Assembly: GCA_002337455.1 (NCBI GenBank)
Contig: DDGC01000008.1
Span: forward strand, 402 to 64,401
Length of the DNA: 64,000 bases
Reading direction: 5' to 3'
DNA from: Rhizobiales bacterium UBA1912
Lineage (GTDB): Bacteria > Pseudomonadota > Alphaproteobacteria > Rhizobiales > Devosiaceae
Positions 35,864-43,269 of the stretch are shown here, piece after piece. The notes under the pieces are model-generated. The model ran no database searches, was not told where the DNA came from, and saw nothing but the letters and a program-made list of their open reading frames with translations. The position numbers and the translations under genes are program-made. Within the stretch, counting starts at the first letter, position 1, and each line of letters opens with the position of its first letter.

Positions 35864-36204
35864 TGCAAGCAACGCTAGTGCCGCCGCGATCTATCCTGGT
35901 CATCGTGCTTGGTTTTGGGGTCTGGACCGTTGCGTTTGTCGGTCTCTATGCCGTCAACGCGATAGGGTGCGCCTTTGCCTGGCCATCGACAGTTCAGCGG
36001 GCGGTAATGATTGGGTTGGCGCTGGCCGCATCAGGTTCAATGATGGCCGTGGCCGGTTGGAGTATCGGCCATTGGCGCCGCGCCGCCAACGCCCCCCGTC
36101 CAGCACCTGGCCTTGCCCGGATCGGGGCGATGGGGAGCACAGCAGCCCTTGCCGCAACCATCCTCGTTTTCGCGCCGAGCCTGTTTGCATCCATGTGCTT
36201 GTGA
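35860..36204 (+). CDS. Three-helix membrane protein at the end of the oxidase cluster
   Basis: A 114-residue hydrophobic protein with helices near residues 10-32, 45-67 and 86-108 and no motif I can name. ATG overlaps the oxidase stop (ATGA). Small membrane subunits are common at the 3' end of oxidase operons, so it may be an accessory subunit; this is inference from position. Confidence 0.7.
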   Translation: MMQATLVPPRSILVIVLGFGVWTVAFVGLYAVNAIGCAFAWPSTVQRAVMIGLALAASGSMMAVAGWSIGHWRRAANAPRPAPGLARIGAMGSTAALAATILVFAPSLFASMCL

Positions 36205-36711
36205 CTATTCGTCTGGGCCAACGATCATGCCCACGCCATGGTCGAAGACCAGCTTGCCGCCATGCCACCCGGCCAGACCGGTAAAAACTCCGGCCAGTAC
36301 CGAAAGAGCTAATCCCAGCGGCAAGACCGCCTCTGGATCATGAAGCCTCACGCCCCAGTTCGTGCCTGCGATGGCGATAAGTGTCATGGCCGCGATCGCA
36401 TGCGTCCAGCTGCCAACACGCCCCCGAATGCCCTTGACCAGGACGAGCTCTGCCGTTCCTGCCAGGCCAGCCGCTATACCAAACCAGAAGGCAAAGCCCG
36501 CGCTCCAAAGCCCAGCACGGACCCAAAACGCATCCCCGGTCCACCAGAAAAAGACGTCGGCCCCCAAAGTCGCAAACACCAGTGCAATGGGAAAATGAAC
36601 CATCATGGCGTGAATGGGATGGCCCGCAACGGCCACTGCAGATTTGACGTCATGCTCCATGACATCGGCGATAACCGGATTGTCCCGTGTCGCGCGCCTG
36701 TCTTCGCTCAT
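36205..36711 (-). CDS. DUF2231 membrane protein
   Basis: A 168-residue protein with four hydrophobic segments. AVAGHPIHAMMVHFPIALVFATL, with conserved His residues just before the first helix, is the DUF2231 signature. The ATG at 36711 follows GGGG with a suitable gap; a longer frame begins inside the kinase gene and is rejected. Its stop directly abuts the end of the convergent oxidase cluster. A GGAAC-N17-CATT promoter lies just upstream, suggesting general-stress control. Function of DUF2231 is unknown. Confidence 0.85.
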   Translation of the reverse strand: MSEDRRATRDNPVIADVMEHDVKSAVAVAGHPIHAMMVHFPIALVFATLGADVFFWWTGDAFWVRAGLWSAGFAFWFGIAAGLAGTAELVLVKGIRGRVGSWTHAIAAMTLIAIAGTNWGVRLHDPEAVLPLGLALSVLAGVFTGLAGWHGGKLVFDHGVGMIVGPDE

Positions 36712-36742
36712 GCTTGCCCCGTTTGCGACCGTTCCACTGCTC

Positions 36743-36768
36743 AATGTCCTAGCTTGCCAGCCGGTTCC
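36743..36768 (-). promoter_or_regulatory. EcfG/RpoE2-like promoter before the DUF2231 gene
   Basis: On the minus strand GGAAC is followed after 17 bases by CATT, close to the general-stress consensus GGAAC-N16/17-CGTT. It lies in the 58-base gap after the kinase gene, about 32 bases before the DUF2231 ATG. Confidence 0.5.
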
Positions 36769-36769
36769 G

Positions 36770-38185
36770 CTATTCCTCCTGTGGATCAAGCGGAAGACTG
36801 AGAACGCAGTGAAGCCCGGTTTCTTCCAGGATGAACCGGGTCGACGCCCCAAGCTGGTAGGGAATGGCTTCCTCGATCAATTGCCGGCCGAACCCCCGCG
36901 GACGGGCTGGATCGGGCGCACGGGCAGAAAATTTCTCCCGCCATTCGATAACCAAGTGCCCGGCATCGCCTTCGCGATCATCGCGCCGGAACCAATGGAT
37001 GACAATCCTGCCCTGCGGGTCGGACAATGCGCCATGACGAGCAGCGTTGGTGCTCAACTCGTGGATCACCAGGGTGAGGGTCTGCAACGTGCCATCGCCT
37101 ACCAGAACACGCGGCCCATCGACTTCGATTCTGCTCCAGTCGTCTGTGACGGCGTCGAGTTCCATGCGCAGCAGGGATTCGACAGTAACGGCCTCGCCCT
37201 CAGTGCGTGACAACAACCCCTGAACACGCGAAAGAGCGCCCAGACGGCGGTCGAAGGCCGCCTGGAATTCATGAAGCGATTCGACGGTGGAGGCCGTCTG
37301 CGATGCGATGGACCGAACGACGGCAAGCAGGTTTCTTGTGCGATGCTGCAACTCACCCACAAGGATGCCCTGCCGCTCTTGCAACTGGCGCATGTCGTGG
37401 ATGTCGGACGCCGATCCCACCCATTCATTGGGGCCATCCATGGAGAACCGGATAGGCACGGCCCGGGTCTGATGCCAGCGATACATGCCGTCCTGTTTGC
37501 GCCGGATGCGATGCTCGCCGTAATAGGTCTCACCATCCTCCCCTGCCTCGTCCCATTTGACGAGAGCGACCTCGCGGTCGTCAGGGTGAATTGCCTCGAG
37601 CCAGCCATACCCTTCGGACTGTTCGTCGTTCATGCCGGTATAGGCCGTCCATTGGGGGCTGGCCCAAGTTCTCCGGCCCTCTGTGGTGGACCGAAAGACA
37701 AGATGAGGCACAGTGGTCGCGAGCAGCCGGAAGCGCTCCTCGCTTTCCATCAGCGCAATCTCGTGCTGGCGACGCAGGGTCATGTCCTGGCCGATTTTGA
37801 GAAATCCCTTGGGCGCCCCATTCGCGTCCGTGAGCGGCCATACACTGCCCTCGATATAGACCCGCGACCCCGACCGGTGTTGATGCCAGCGAACGTCGGG
37901 AGCATGGCCCCGCGACAGCGCCGTCTCGAATTCCTGCCTCGGCGCCCCGCTTTCCCTATCCTCGGGCGTAAACAACATGGCTGCCGGCCGGCCGAGAATT
38001 TCCTCGATCGACCAGCCAAAGACGTTGGCGGCGCCGGGCGGCCAGCTATCGATATTGCCGTCTTTATCCGTTGTAAAGATCGCGTAGTCGCGCGCATTTT
38101 CAACGATAAGGCGGAACCTCTCCTCGCCGTCCATGGAGAGCATGGCCCCGCCCCTTTGGCGGCTCTTGCCTCTATCGTCGATCAT
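36770..38185 (-). CDS. HWE-family PAS sensor histidine kinase
   Basis: A soluble 471-residue kinase from ATG 38185 (GGGAGG upstream). Two PAS domains (about residues 20-135 and 145-265; FRLIVENARDYAIFTTDKDG, FRLLATTVPHLVFRST) precede an HWE kinase core: H-box GELQHRTRNLLAVVRSIA, N-box HELSTNAARHGALS and the diagnostic LVIEWRE, with no classical G2 box. HWE kinases often feed the PhyR general-stress pathway. It is encoded 19 bases after two receiver proteins in one operon. No light-sensing NCRFLQ motif is present, so the first PAS is not an evident LOV domain. Confidence 0.9.
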   Translation of the reverse strand: MIDDRGKSRQRGGAMLSMDGEERFRLIVENARDYAIFTTDKDGNIDSWPPGAANVFGWSIEEILGRPAAMLFTPEDRESGAPRQEFETALSRGHAPDVRWHQHRSGSRVYIEGSVWPLTDANGAPKGFLKIGQDMTLRRQHEIALMESEERFRLLATTVPHLVFRSTTEGRRTWASPQWTAYTGMNDEQSEGYGWLEAIHPDDREVALVKWDEAGEDGETYYGEHRIRRKQDGMYRWHQTRAVPIRFSMDGPNEWVGSASDIHDMRQLQERQGILVGELQHRTRNLLAVVRSIASQTASTVESLHEFQAAFDRRLGALSRVQGLLSRTEGEAVTVESLLRMELDAVTDDWSRIEVDGPRVLVGDGTLQTLTLVIHELSTNAARHGALSDPQGRIVIHWFRRDDREGDAGHLVIEWREKFSARAPDPARPRGFGRQLIEEAIPYQLGASTRFILEETGLHCVLSLPLDPQEE

Positions 38186-38204
38186 ATCGGCCTCCCGAGC
38201 CGTA

Positions 38205-38711
38205 TCAGGCGTCGTCCCGCATTGCGTCGAACAATAACCGCGCCCATCGGTCCTGAACTGTTTCATGCGCCCGCGCTTCGCGCAGTTCAGATACAGGTTC
38301 GGGAGCTGCAGCCGGGGTGGCCGGCTGCTGCGGCCGGAAAGCCGCAACCTTGCGTCTGAGATGCCCAAGATCCAGTGGTTTGTGTAATGTATCGACCGAC
38401 CGGTAACGCGCATCGATGCGGTCTTTCTGGTAGGCCGTGGCGAAGATGATTGGTACGCCGCGGGCCATCAGCACGTCGACGAGTTCATAGACCTCTTGAC
38501 CAAACAGTTTGATGTCGAGAATAGCTCCGTCCAGGCGCCGTCTTCCGATTATAAGGCTGGCATAGTGAACCGTCGGGGCCGGCCCCAGGACATTGACGCC
38601 GTGACTCTTGAGATCGTTGCAAACCTCACGCGCCAGAACGTAGTCATCCTCCACGACCAGAACGCATTTTCCGGCAATCGAATCCGAGACCGTTTGCTCC
38701 AGGGCGCTCAT
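38205..38711 (-). CDS. Response-regulator receiver protein with C-terminal extension
   Basis: 168 residues: a receiver with ED pocket (VLVVEDDYVLA), phospho-acceptor D66 in GAILDIKLFG, Thr in IIFATAYQ and Lys in LHKPLD, then a proline/alanine-rich linker and an acidic/basic 30-residue tail. No DNA-binding domain. The ATG overlaps the stop of the preceding receiver gene by 4 bases. Probably a phospho-relay or competitor element for the HWE kinase encoded just downstream. Confidence 0.88.
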   Translation of the reverse strand: MSALEQTVSDSIAGKCVLVVEDDYVLAREVCNDLKSHGVNVLGPAPTVHYASLIIGRRRLDGAILDIKLFGQEVYELVDVLMARGVPIIFATAYQKDRIDARYRSVDTLHKPLDLGHLRRKVAAFRPQQPATPAAAPEPVSELREARAHETVQDRWARLLFDAMRDDA

Positions 38712-39109
38712 GCCGCACCCGATTTGTCGCGCTCGGCCAGTTGATCGGCAAGTGCACGCACAAGGTGGAGAGGATCGGTCGGCTTTTCAAAGCGCTTCAC
38801 ATGGGTAAGATGGCTTGGAATGGTCCAATTGTCATAGCCTGTCGCAAAGACAAACGGGATGTTGCGCTCCTGCAGGCGGTCGGCCACGGGGAAGACGTGC
38901 CGTCCTCGGATATTGATATCGAGAATGGCGGCATCCGGAAGGCCCGTATTGCCTTGCAGCGCGGCGAGCGCATCATCAATTTGAGAAAACGGCCCCAGAA
39001 CGCTTGCGCCCAGATCGACGATCACCATCTCGATATTGAGAGCGATGAGATACTCGTCTTCAACGACCATAATGGCTTTCCCGGACAATGTTGGGTACGC
39101 CGCGTTCAT
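38708..39109 (-). CDS. Stand-alone response-regulator receiver
   Basis: A 133-residue receiver of the same subfamily as its neighbour: VVEDEYLIALNIE, D64 in AAILDINIRGR, VFATGYD and FEKPTD. No output domain. GGAGGAACC lies close to the ATG at 39109. First gene of a receiver-receiver-kinase operon, divergent from the flavodoxin-like gene. Confidence 0.88.
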   Translation of the reverse strand: MNAAYPTLSGKAIMVVEDEYLIALNIEMVIVDLGASVLGPFSQIDDALAALQGNTGLPDAAILDINIRGRHVFPVADRLQERNIPFVFATGYDNWTIPSHLTHVKRFEKPTDPLHLVRALADQLAERDKSGAA

Positions 39110-39207
39110 TGGTTCCTCCGCCTCGTCCGCTCCGAGTGCAAAAGTAACAACAGCAAACTTCGTTGCACAAGTTGGGCATATTAAGGCGATTAGACTTCAC
39201 GTCCAGT

Positions 39208-39233
39208 GGAACGCGTTTGCTGGCGCGCTCGTT
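39208..39233 (+). promoter_or_regulatory. EcfG/RpoE2-like promoter before the flavodoxin-like gene
   Basis: GGAAC-N17-CGTT is an exact match to the alphaproteobacterial general-stress promoter. It lies about 100 bases upstream of the flavodoxin-like ATG in the 224-base divergent region; the rest of that region shows nothing I can name. Confidence 0.6.
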
Positions 39234-39333
39234 GGTACCGGGAATAGCCGCGTGGTTCGGCTCTGGAAGCGGAGCCGGGCCGTAGCGCAATTAACATGGG
39301 TTAATCCTGCCCTGAACCAGCAAGACGTCCAAT

Positions 39334-39954
39334 ATGGCTCCCCCTCTCAAGGTGCTCGCACTCAACGGCACGCTCAAGACATCGAAAGGCGACCAAGCAT
39401 CCTCGACCGACCGCATGATCGGCCTTCTCATGGCAGGTTTTGCCCGGCACGGCATCAGCGGGGAGACCATACGCCTCGCCGACCATCAGATCCTGCCTGG
39501 CGTGACCTCGGACGAAGGTCCAGACGATGCCTGGCCGGCAATTCGAGAGAAAATTCTGGCAGCCGACATCCTGATCGCCGGCACGCCGGTCTGGATGGGA
39601 CAGCCGTCCAGCGTCATAAAGCGGGCACTGGAGCGCATGGATGCCTTCATTTCCGAAAAAGATAGCGAGGGACGCATGCCCAGCTATGGTAAAATCGCGG
39701 CTGTTGCGGTTGTCGGCAATGAGGATGGAGCGCATCATGTATCGGCTGAACTGTTTCAGGCGCTCAACGATGTCGGGTTTTCAATAGCGCCCAACGCCGT
39801 GTCATACTGGGTTGGCCAAGCCATGGGTTCGACGGACTTTCGCAATCTCGATGAAATTCCCGGGACGGTTGCCAGCGCCGCAAAAATGGTGGTGGAGACC
39901 ACCGTCCACCTCGCCCGGCTGCTAAGGGACAATCCCTACCCGAGCGTAAAATGA
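39334..39954 (+). CDS. Flavodoxin-like NADPH-dependent FMN reductase family protein
   Basis: A 206-residue flavodoxin-fold protein: LKVLALNGTLKTS at the phosphate-binding loop and ILIAGTPVWMGQPSSVIKRALERMD, the FMN-contacting segment of WrbA/FMN-reductase-type proteins, followed by a VAVVGNEDGAHH strand. It is probably a quinone or flavin reductase. The ribosome site before ATG 39334 is weak. It carries a GGAAC-type stress promoter and precedes a Crp/Fnr regulator by 19 bases. Confidence 0.82.
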   Translation: MAPPLKVLALNGTLKTSKGDQASSTDRMIGLLMAGFARHGISGETIRLADHQILPGVTSDEGPDDAWPAIREKILAADILIAGTPVWMGQPSSVIKRALERMDAFISEKDSEGRMPSYGKIAAVAVVGNEDGAHHVSAELFQALNDVGFSIAPNAVSYWVGQAMGSTDFRNLDEIPGTVASAAKMVVETTVHLARLLRDNPYPSVK

Positions 39955-39973
39955 AGCTGGAGAAGTGTAACAC

Positions 39974-40711
39974 GTGACCGAGTTGCTCGTTGCCCGGCTC
40001 GAAAGCCATATGTCTTTGGAACCGGCAGACCGCGCGGGCCTTTTGGCTCTTCCGGCTCAATTGCGGCAGTTTTCTACCAGAAATGCAACGCTTGCGGCCA
40101 AGCTGCTCGATAACCACGTCCACGTCATCGATGACGGGTTTGCCTGCCGTTATCGCGATTTGCCGGATGGGCGCCGGCAGATACTTTCGATCCTGGTTCC
40201 CGGCGACGTGATCGACCTACGCCAGTTCGTGCTGGGTGGAGCGCAACCACTTATGGCCGCCCTGTCGCCGCTTTCGATGAACGCCATCCCCAACGGCAGC
40301 CTTCTCAAACTGCTCGAGACGTCTCCGCGCGCGACAAGAGCACTCTGGAGCACCACACTCGTTGAAGAATCAATCTCCCGCGAATGGCTGGTCAGCATTG
40401 GAAAGCGCTCTGCGCTCGAGCGGGTCGCCCATTTGCTGTGCGAGATTTATCTTCGGCTTGCCGCGGTTGGCCGCAACACTGGATCGCGGTTCCCCCTGCC
40501 GCTGACCCAAAGCGAGTTGGCCGATGTGCTGGGACTTTCCACCGTCCACGTCAACCGCACGCTTCAGGAACTGCGCAAATCGGGCCTCATCGCGTTCCAG
40601 TCCGGCATGGTTGAACTGTTCGACTTCGACGCGCTGGCCGCTTTGGGTCTGTTTGCCCCGGGCTATCTGCATTTGCGCGAACCGGGCAAGCCAAGACCGG
40701 TCTTGGTCTGA
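39974..40711 (+). CDS. Crp/Fnr-family transcriptional regulator
   Basis: A 245-residue regulator started at GTG 39974 (GGAGAAG upstream). The N-terminal cyclic-nucleotide-binding-like domain includes DDGFACRYRDLPDGRRQILSILVPGDVID; the C-terminal winged helix is LTQSELADVLGLSTVHVNRTLQELRKSGLI. It lacks the N-terminal Cys cluster of FNR and the haem or nucleotide residues I would need to name a ligand, so the signal is unknown. Such FixK/Crp-like proteins with one or no Cys are common in Rhizobiales. Confidence 0.9.
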   Translation: MTELLVARLESHMSLEPADRAGLLALPAQLRQFSTRNATLAAKLLDNHVHVIDDGFACRYRDLPDGRRQILSILVPGDVIDLRQFVLGGAQPLMAALSPLSMNAIPNGSLLKLLETSPRATRALWSTTLVEESISREWLVSIGKRSALERVAHLLCEIYLRLAAVGRNTGSRFPLPLTQSELADVLGLSTVHVNRTLQELRKSGLIAFQSGMVELFDFDALAALGLFAPGYLHLREPGKPRPVLV

Positions 40712-40712
40712 G

Positions 40713-41612
40713 CTATTTCACCGACTTGGGCAGCGACTGGCGTAGCTTCGCATAGCGTGGCCAAGGATTATCGTGCGACCGCGCAACAGCAGCTTCCAGG
40801 GAAAAACCATTGGCCGAGTTGAGCGTTTCGATTTCGTCCCAGCCCACCGGAACAGCCACCGGCGCGCCCTCCCTGGCACGGGTTGAGTACGGCGCGATGG
40901 CAGTCGATCCCCGTTCGTTGCGCAGATAGTCGATGAACAGTTTGCCTTTGCGGGCCTTTTTCGAAAGCGTCGCGGTAAACCGATCCGGTTCGTCCGCGGC
41001 CATTTGCCTTGCGAATCCTAAGGCGAACGCCTTGACGTCCGGCCATTCGGCGCGGCGGATAATGGGCGCGATCACATGGATCCCTTTGCCTCCGGTCACC
41101 ATGGCAAAGGTTTCGAGTCCCAGATCGGCCAGCCGGCCGCGAATATCGCCGGCGGCAGATTTGACATTGCCAAAATCGAGACCTTCATCGGGATCGATGT
41201 CGAAAACAATTCTGTCGGGTTTTTCGATGGCATCGCGCCGCGATCCCCAGATGTGAAACTCCAATACCCCCATCTGAACACCAGCCAGAAGCCCTCCGAG
41301 ATCATCCAGCGTGAAATAGCTGTCGGCCCGGCCGTCCCTTTCCTCGATCTCGATCGTATCCATACCTTGCGCGAACCCACCAGTATCGTGCTTTTGAAAG
41401 AAGCACTGCTTGGCCCGGCCCGCGGGACAGCGAACCAAACTCAAAGGACGATTAGCGATATAGGGCATCATTGCCGGGGCGACCGACGCGTAATAGGCGG
41501 CAAGCTTCCCCTTGGTCACCCCTTGCCCGGGATACAGGACCTTATCCGGGCTCGAAAGTTTGATTCCGGCTTTTTCGGCGGCTGCGATCCCGGTATCTTC
41601 ATTCACCGCCAT
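40713..41612 (-). CDS. LigD-type polymerase/primase domain protein (stand-alone)
   Basis: A 299-residue protein matching only the polymerase domain of LigD, the archaeo-eukaryotic primase fold used in bacterial end joining. Visible motifs: LSSPDKVLYP, CFFQKHDTGGF, the catalytic pair D138/D140 in VFDIDPDEGLDF, GGKGIHVIAP and YSTRAREGAPVAVPVGWDEI. There is no ligase or phosphoesterase domain and no ku gene adjacent. AAGGAGG precedes ATG 41612, and a GGAAC-N17-CATT promoter lies upstream. It converges on the Crp/Fnr gene with a one-base gap. Likely adds nucleotides at DNA ends during stress or stationary phase. Confidence 0.92.
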   Translation of the reverse strand: MAVNEDTGIAAAEKAGIKLSSPDKVLYPGQGVTKGKLAAYYASVAPAMMPYIANRPLSLVRCPAGRAKQCFFQKHDTGGFAQGMDTIEIEERDGRADSYFTLDDLGGLLAGVQMGVLEFHIWGSRRDAIEKPDRIVFDIDPDEGLDFGNVKSAAGDIRGRLADLGLETFAMVTGGKGIHVIAPIIRRAEWPDVKAFALGFARQMAADEPDRFTATLSKKARKGKLFIDYLRNERGSTAIAPYSTRAREGAPVAVPVGWDEIETLNSANGFSLEAAVARSHDNPWPRYAKLRQSLPKSVK

Positions 41613-41652
41613 GATGCAGCCTCCTTGGCCTGACCGAGGGCGCTCCCGGGTC

Positions 41653-41678
41653 AATGCCAAAGTCGCAGGGGAGGTTCC
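41653..41678 (-). promoter_or_regulatory. EcfG/RpoE2-like promoter before the LigD-polymerase gene
   Basis: On the minus strand GGAAC-N17-CATT, about 41 bases before the ATG. End-joining genes in Sinorhizobium are known to fall under RpoE2, which supports the reading. Confidence 0.5.
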
Positions 41679-41775
41679 CAAGGGACGGTGTCACTCGGCG
41701 CCGACCGGACCTTATCCCAGGTTAATGCGTCGTGGGATGGTTGCTATAAGATCATAGCCTATGATGGAGCCCCAA

Positions 41776-41961
41776 ATGGAACCGCAAAAAACGGTTGCGC
41801 AGTCAGTGCGCGAAGAAATCGTCAAGCACAGGCGGCAATTGCTCAAGCTCGAAGAGAGCGCAGTGCGGATTGCCAACACCCACAACTGCCCCGATCACAG
41901 CCTGATCCGGCTTGCCCTGCTCCGCCAGAGCGCGGCGTCCCGCACGGTCGTCAAACTCTAG
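41776..41961 (+). CDS. Small hypothetical protein
   Basis: 61 residues from ATG 41776, with GGAG at 41765; an in-frame ATG at 41761 is possible but has no ribosome site. The sequence is helical and basic (VAQSVREEIVKHRRQLLKLEESAVRIAN) with third codon positions rich in G and C, as in its neighbours. I recognise no family. It is divergent from the LigD-polymerase gene. Confidence 0.5.
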   Translation: MEPQKTVAQSVREEIVKHRRQLLKLEESAVRIANTHNCPDHSLIRLALLRQSAASRTVVKL

Positions 41962-42025
41962 CGAACGACGAACTCTTCGCCGGCGGCAATGCCCGGCCCG
42001 TCGTCATTGACGGTGGCCATTGCTG

Positions 42026-42871
42026 TTAGCTGCTCGGAAAATCGCCGCCATCCACATGTATAGCCTGGCCGGTCATATATCGCCCGTCCTCGCAGGCAAG
42101 CATGAGGTAGGCCGGTGCCACTTCATTGGGCTGGCCCGCACGCCCAAGCGGTGTATCCGTACCGAATTTTTCTACCTTGTCAGGCGGGAAACTGGCCGGA
42201 ATAAGCGGCGTCCAGATTGGTCCAGGTGCCACCGCGTTGACCAGAATACCCCTGTCGGCAAAGCGCGCAGACAAGGACCGGGTGAGGGCAACTATAGCGC
42301 CCTTGGTCATGGCGTAGTCGACAAGCTGGGGATGGCCGCGATAGGCAACAATCGAGGCCGTGTTGATGATCCGGGCTCCGGCCTCCAGGTGTTTGAGCAC
42401 CGCTTGAACCATATGGAAATAACCGTAGATGTTGGTCTCAAAAACGGCCTTCATCGCTTCGGCATCAAGTTCAGCAAGGTCTTCGCGCACATGCTGCTCG
42501 GCGGCATTGTTAACGAGAATGTCGATCCGCCCGAATGCCGCCAGCGTACGATCGGCCACTGCCCCGCAAAACTCGGGATCGCCCACATCCCCGGCGATAA
42601 GAAGCACCTCGCTGCCTTCTGCCTCAACCAGCTTGCGGGTTTTTTCGGCATCCTGGTCCTCGTCCAGATAAACGACAACGACCTTGGCCCCTTCACGGGC
42701 GAACAACACACTGACGGCGCGGCCGATGCCGGAATCTCCGCCCGTAATGATCGCAACCTTGCCCTTTAGCCGTCCGCTCCCTGGATAGAACGGCATATAC
42801 TCGGGCTCGGGATGCATGGCATTTTCGCTGCCGGGCTGCTTGTCCTGATGCTGGGCTGGCTGACCGGTCAT
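42026..42871 (-). CDS. SDR-family oxidoreductase (YghA-like)
   Basis: A 281-residue short-chain dehydrogenase with a 45-residue proline-rich N-terminal extension (QHQDKQPGSENAMHPEPEYM) typical of the YghA / general-stress SDR branch. Cofactor motif ITGGDSGIGRAVS, NNAA, catalytic Ser in INTASIVAY and YAMTKG for Tyr and Lys are all present. The ATG at 42871 follows GGAG with 9 bases. A GGAAC-N16-CATT promoter lies just upstream. Substrate is unknown. Confidence 0.88.
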   Translation of the reverse strand: MTGQPAQHQDKQPGSENAMHPEPEYMPFYPGSGRLKGKVAIITGGDSGIGRAVSVLFAREGAKVVVVYLDEDQDAEKTRKLVEAEGSEVLLIAGDVGDPEFCGAVADRTLAAFGRIDILVNNAAEQHVREDLAELDAEAMKAVFETNIYGYFHMVQAVLKHLEAGARIINTASIVAYRGHPQLVDYAMTKGAIVALTRSLSARFADRGILVNAVAPGPIWTPLIPASFPPDKVEKFGTDTPLGRAGQPNEVAPAYLMLACEDGRYMTGQAIHVDGGDFPSS

Positions 42872-42904
42872 GACGCATTTCTCCGCAGAAAATTCTGCGC
42901 GATC

Positions 42905-42929
42905 AATGCACCGAGAGCCGCTTCGTTCC
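42905..42929 (-). promoter_or_regulatory. EcfG/RpoE2-like promoter before the SDR gene
   Basis: On the minus strand GGAAC-N16-CATT, about 34 bases before the SDR ATG. One base differs from the consensus -10 element CGTT. Confidence 0.45.
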
Positions 42930-42959
42930 GCAACTGCGCTGCGTGAACGGAACCGGCAG

Positions 42960-43265
42960 TCAGTTTGGAGTGGTAGGTTCTTCAACCTTGAAATGGATCA
43001 CCTGGGGCGGGGCTACAAAGTACGCTCCGACAAGGCCGCGCCACTTCTGAAAATCCTCAGAGTTGCGGAAATGGACCGTGTGGTCTTCGAGTGTCTCCCA
43101 GACGACGAGCAGATGAAAACGGCCGGGCTGCTCGACGCATCGTTCCAGAGCCACCGACCGGCAGCCCCTTGCCGCCAGAAACAGGGGTATGGCGGCGCGA
43201 TAACCGGCGAGAAAATCTTCGGTCCGGGCCGGATCTATTTCCAAATGGGCAACTTCGCGGATCAT
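42960..43265 (-). CDS. Antibiotic biosynthesis monooxygenase (ABM) domain protein
   Basis: A 101-residue ferredoxin-like-fold protein beginning MIREVAHLEIDPARTEDFLAGY, with a FHLLVVWETLEDHTVHFRNS central region, as in ABM-family quinol-type monooxygenases and related small proteins. ATG 43265 is 4 bases after the VOC dioxygenase stop, so the two are one operon. Cofactor-free oxidation of a quinol or polyketide-like ring is the family theme, but many members are uncharacterised. Confidence 0.8.
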   Translation of the reverse strand: MIREVAHLEIDPARTEDFLAGYRAAIPLFLAARGCRSVALERCVEQPGRFHLLVVWETLEDHTVHFRNSEDFQKWRGLVGAYFVAPPQVIHFKVEEPTTPN

Positions 43266-43269
43266 GAAC

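Noticed and set aside
37271..38359. 362-codon plus-strand frame opposite the HWE kinase
   Set aside because: Antisense to a kinase with all motifs present; no domain on this strand.
39334..39954. Assignment of the flavodoxin-like gene as WrbA
   Set aside because: The FMN-contact segment fits the superfamily, but the sequence around it does not match WrbA closely enough to use the name.
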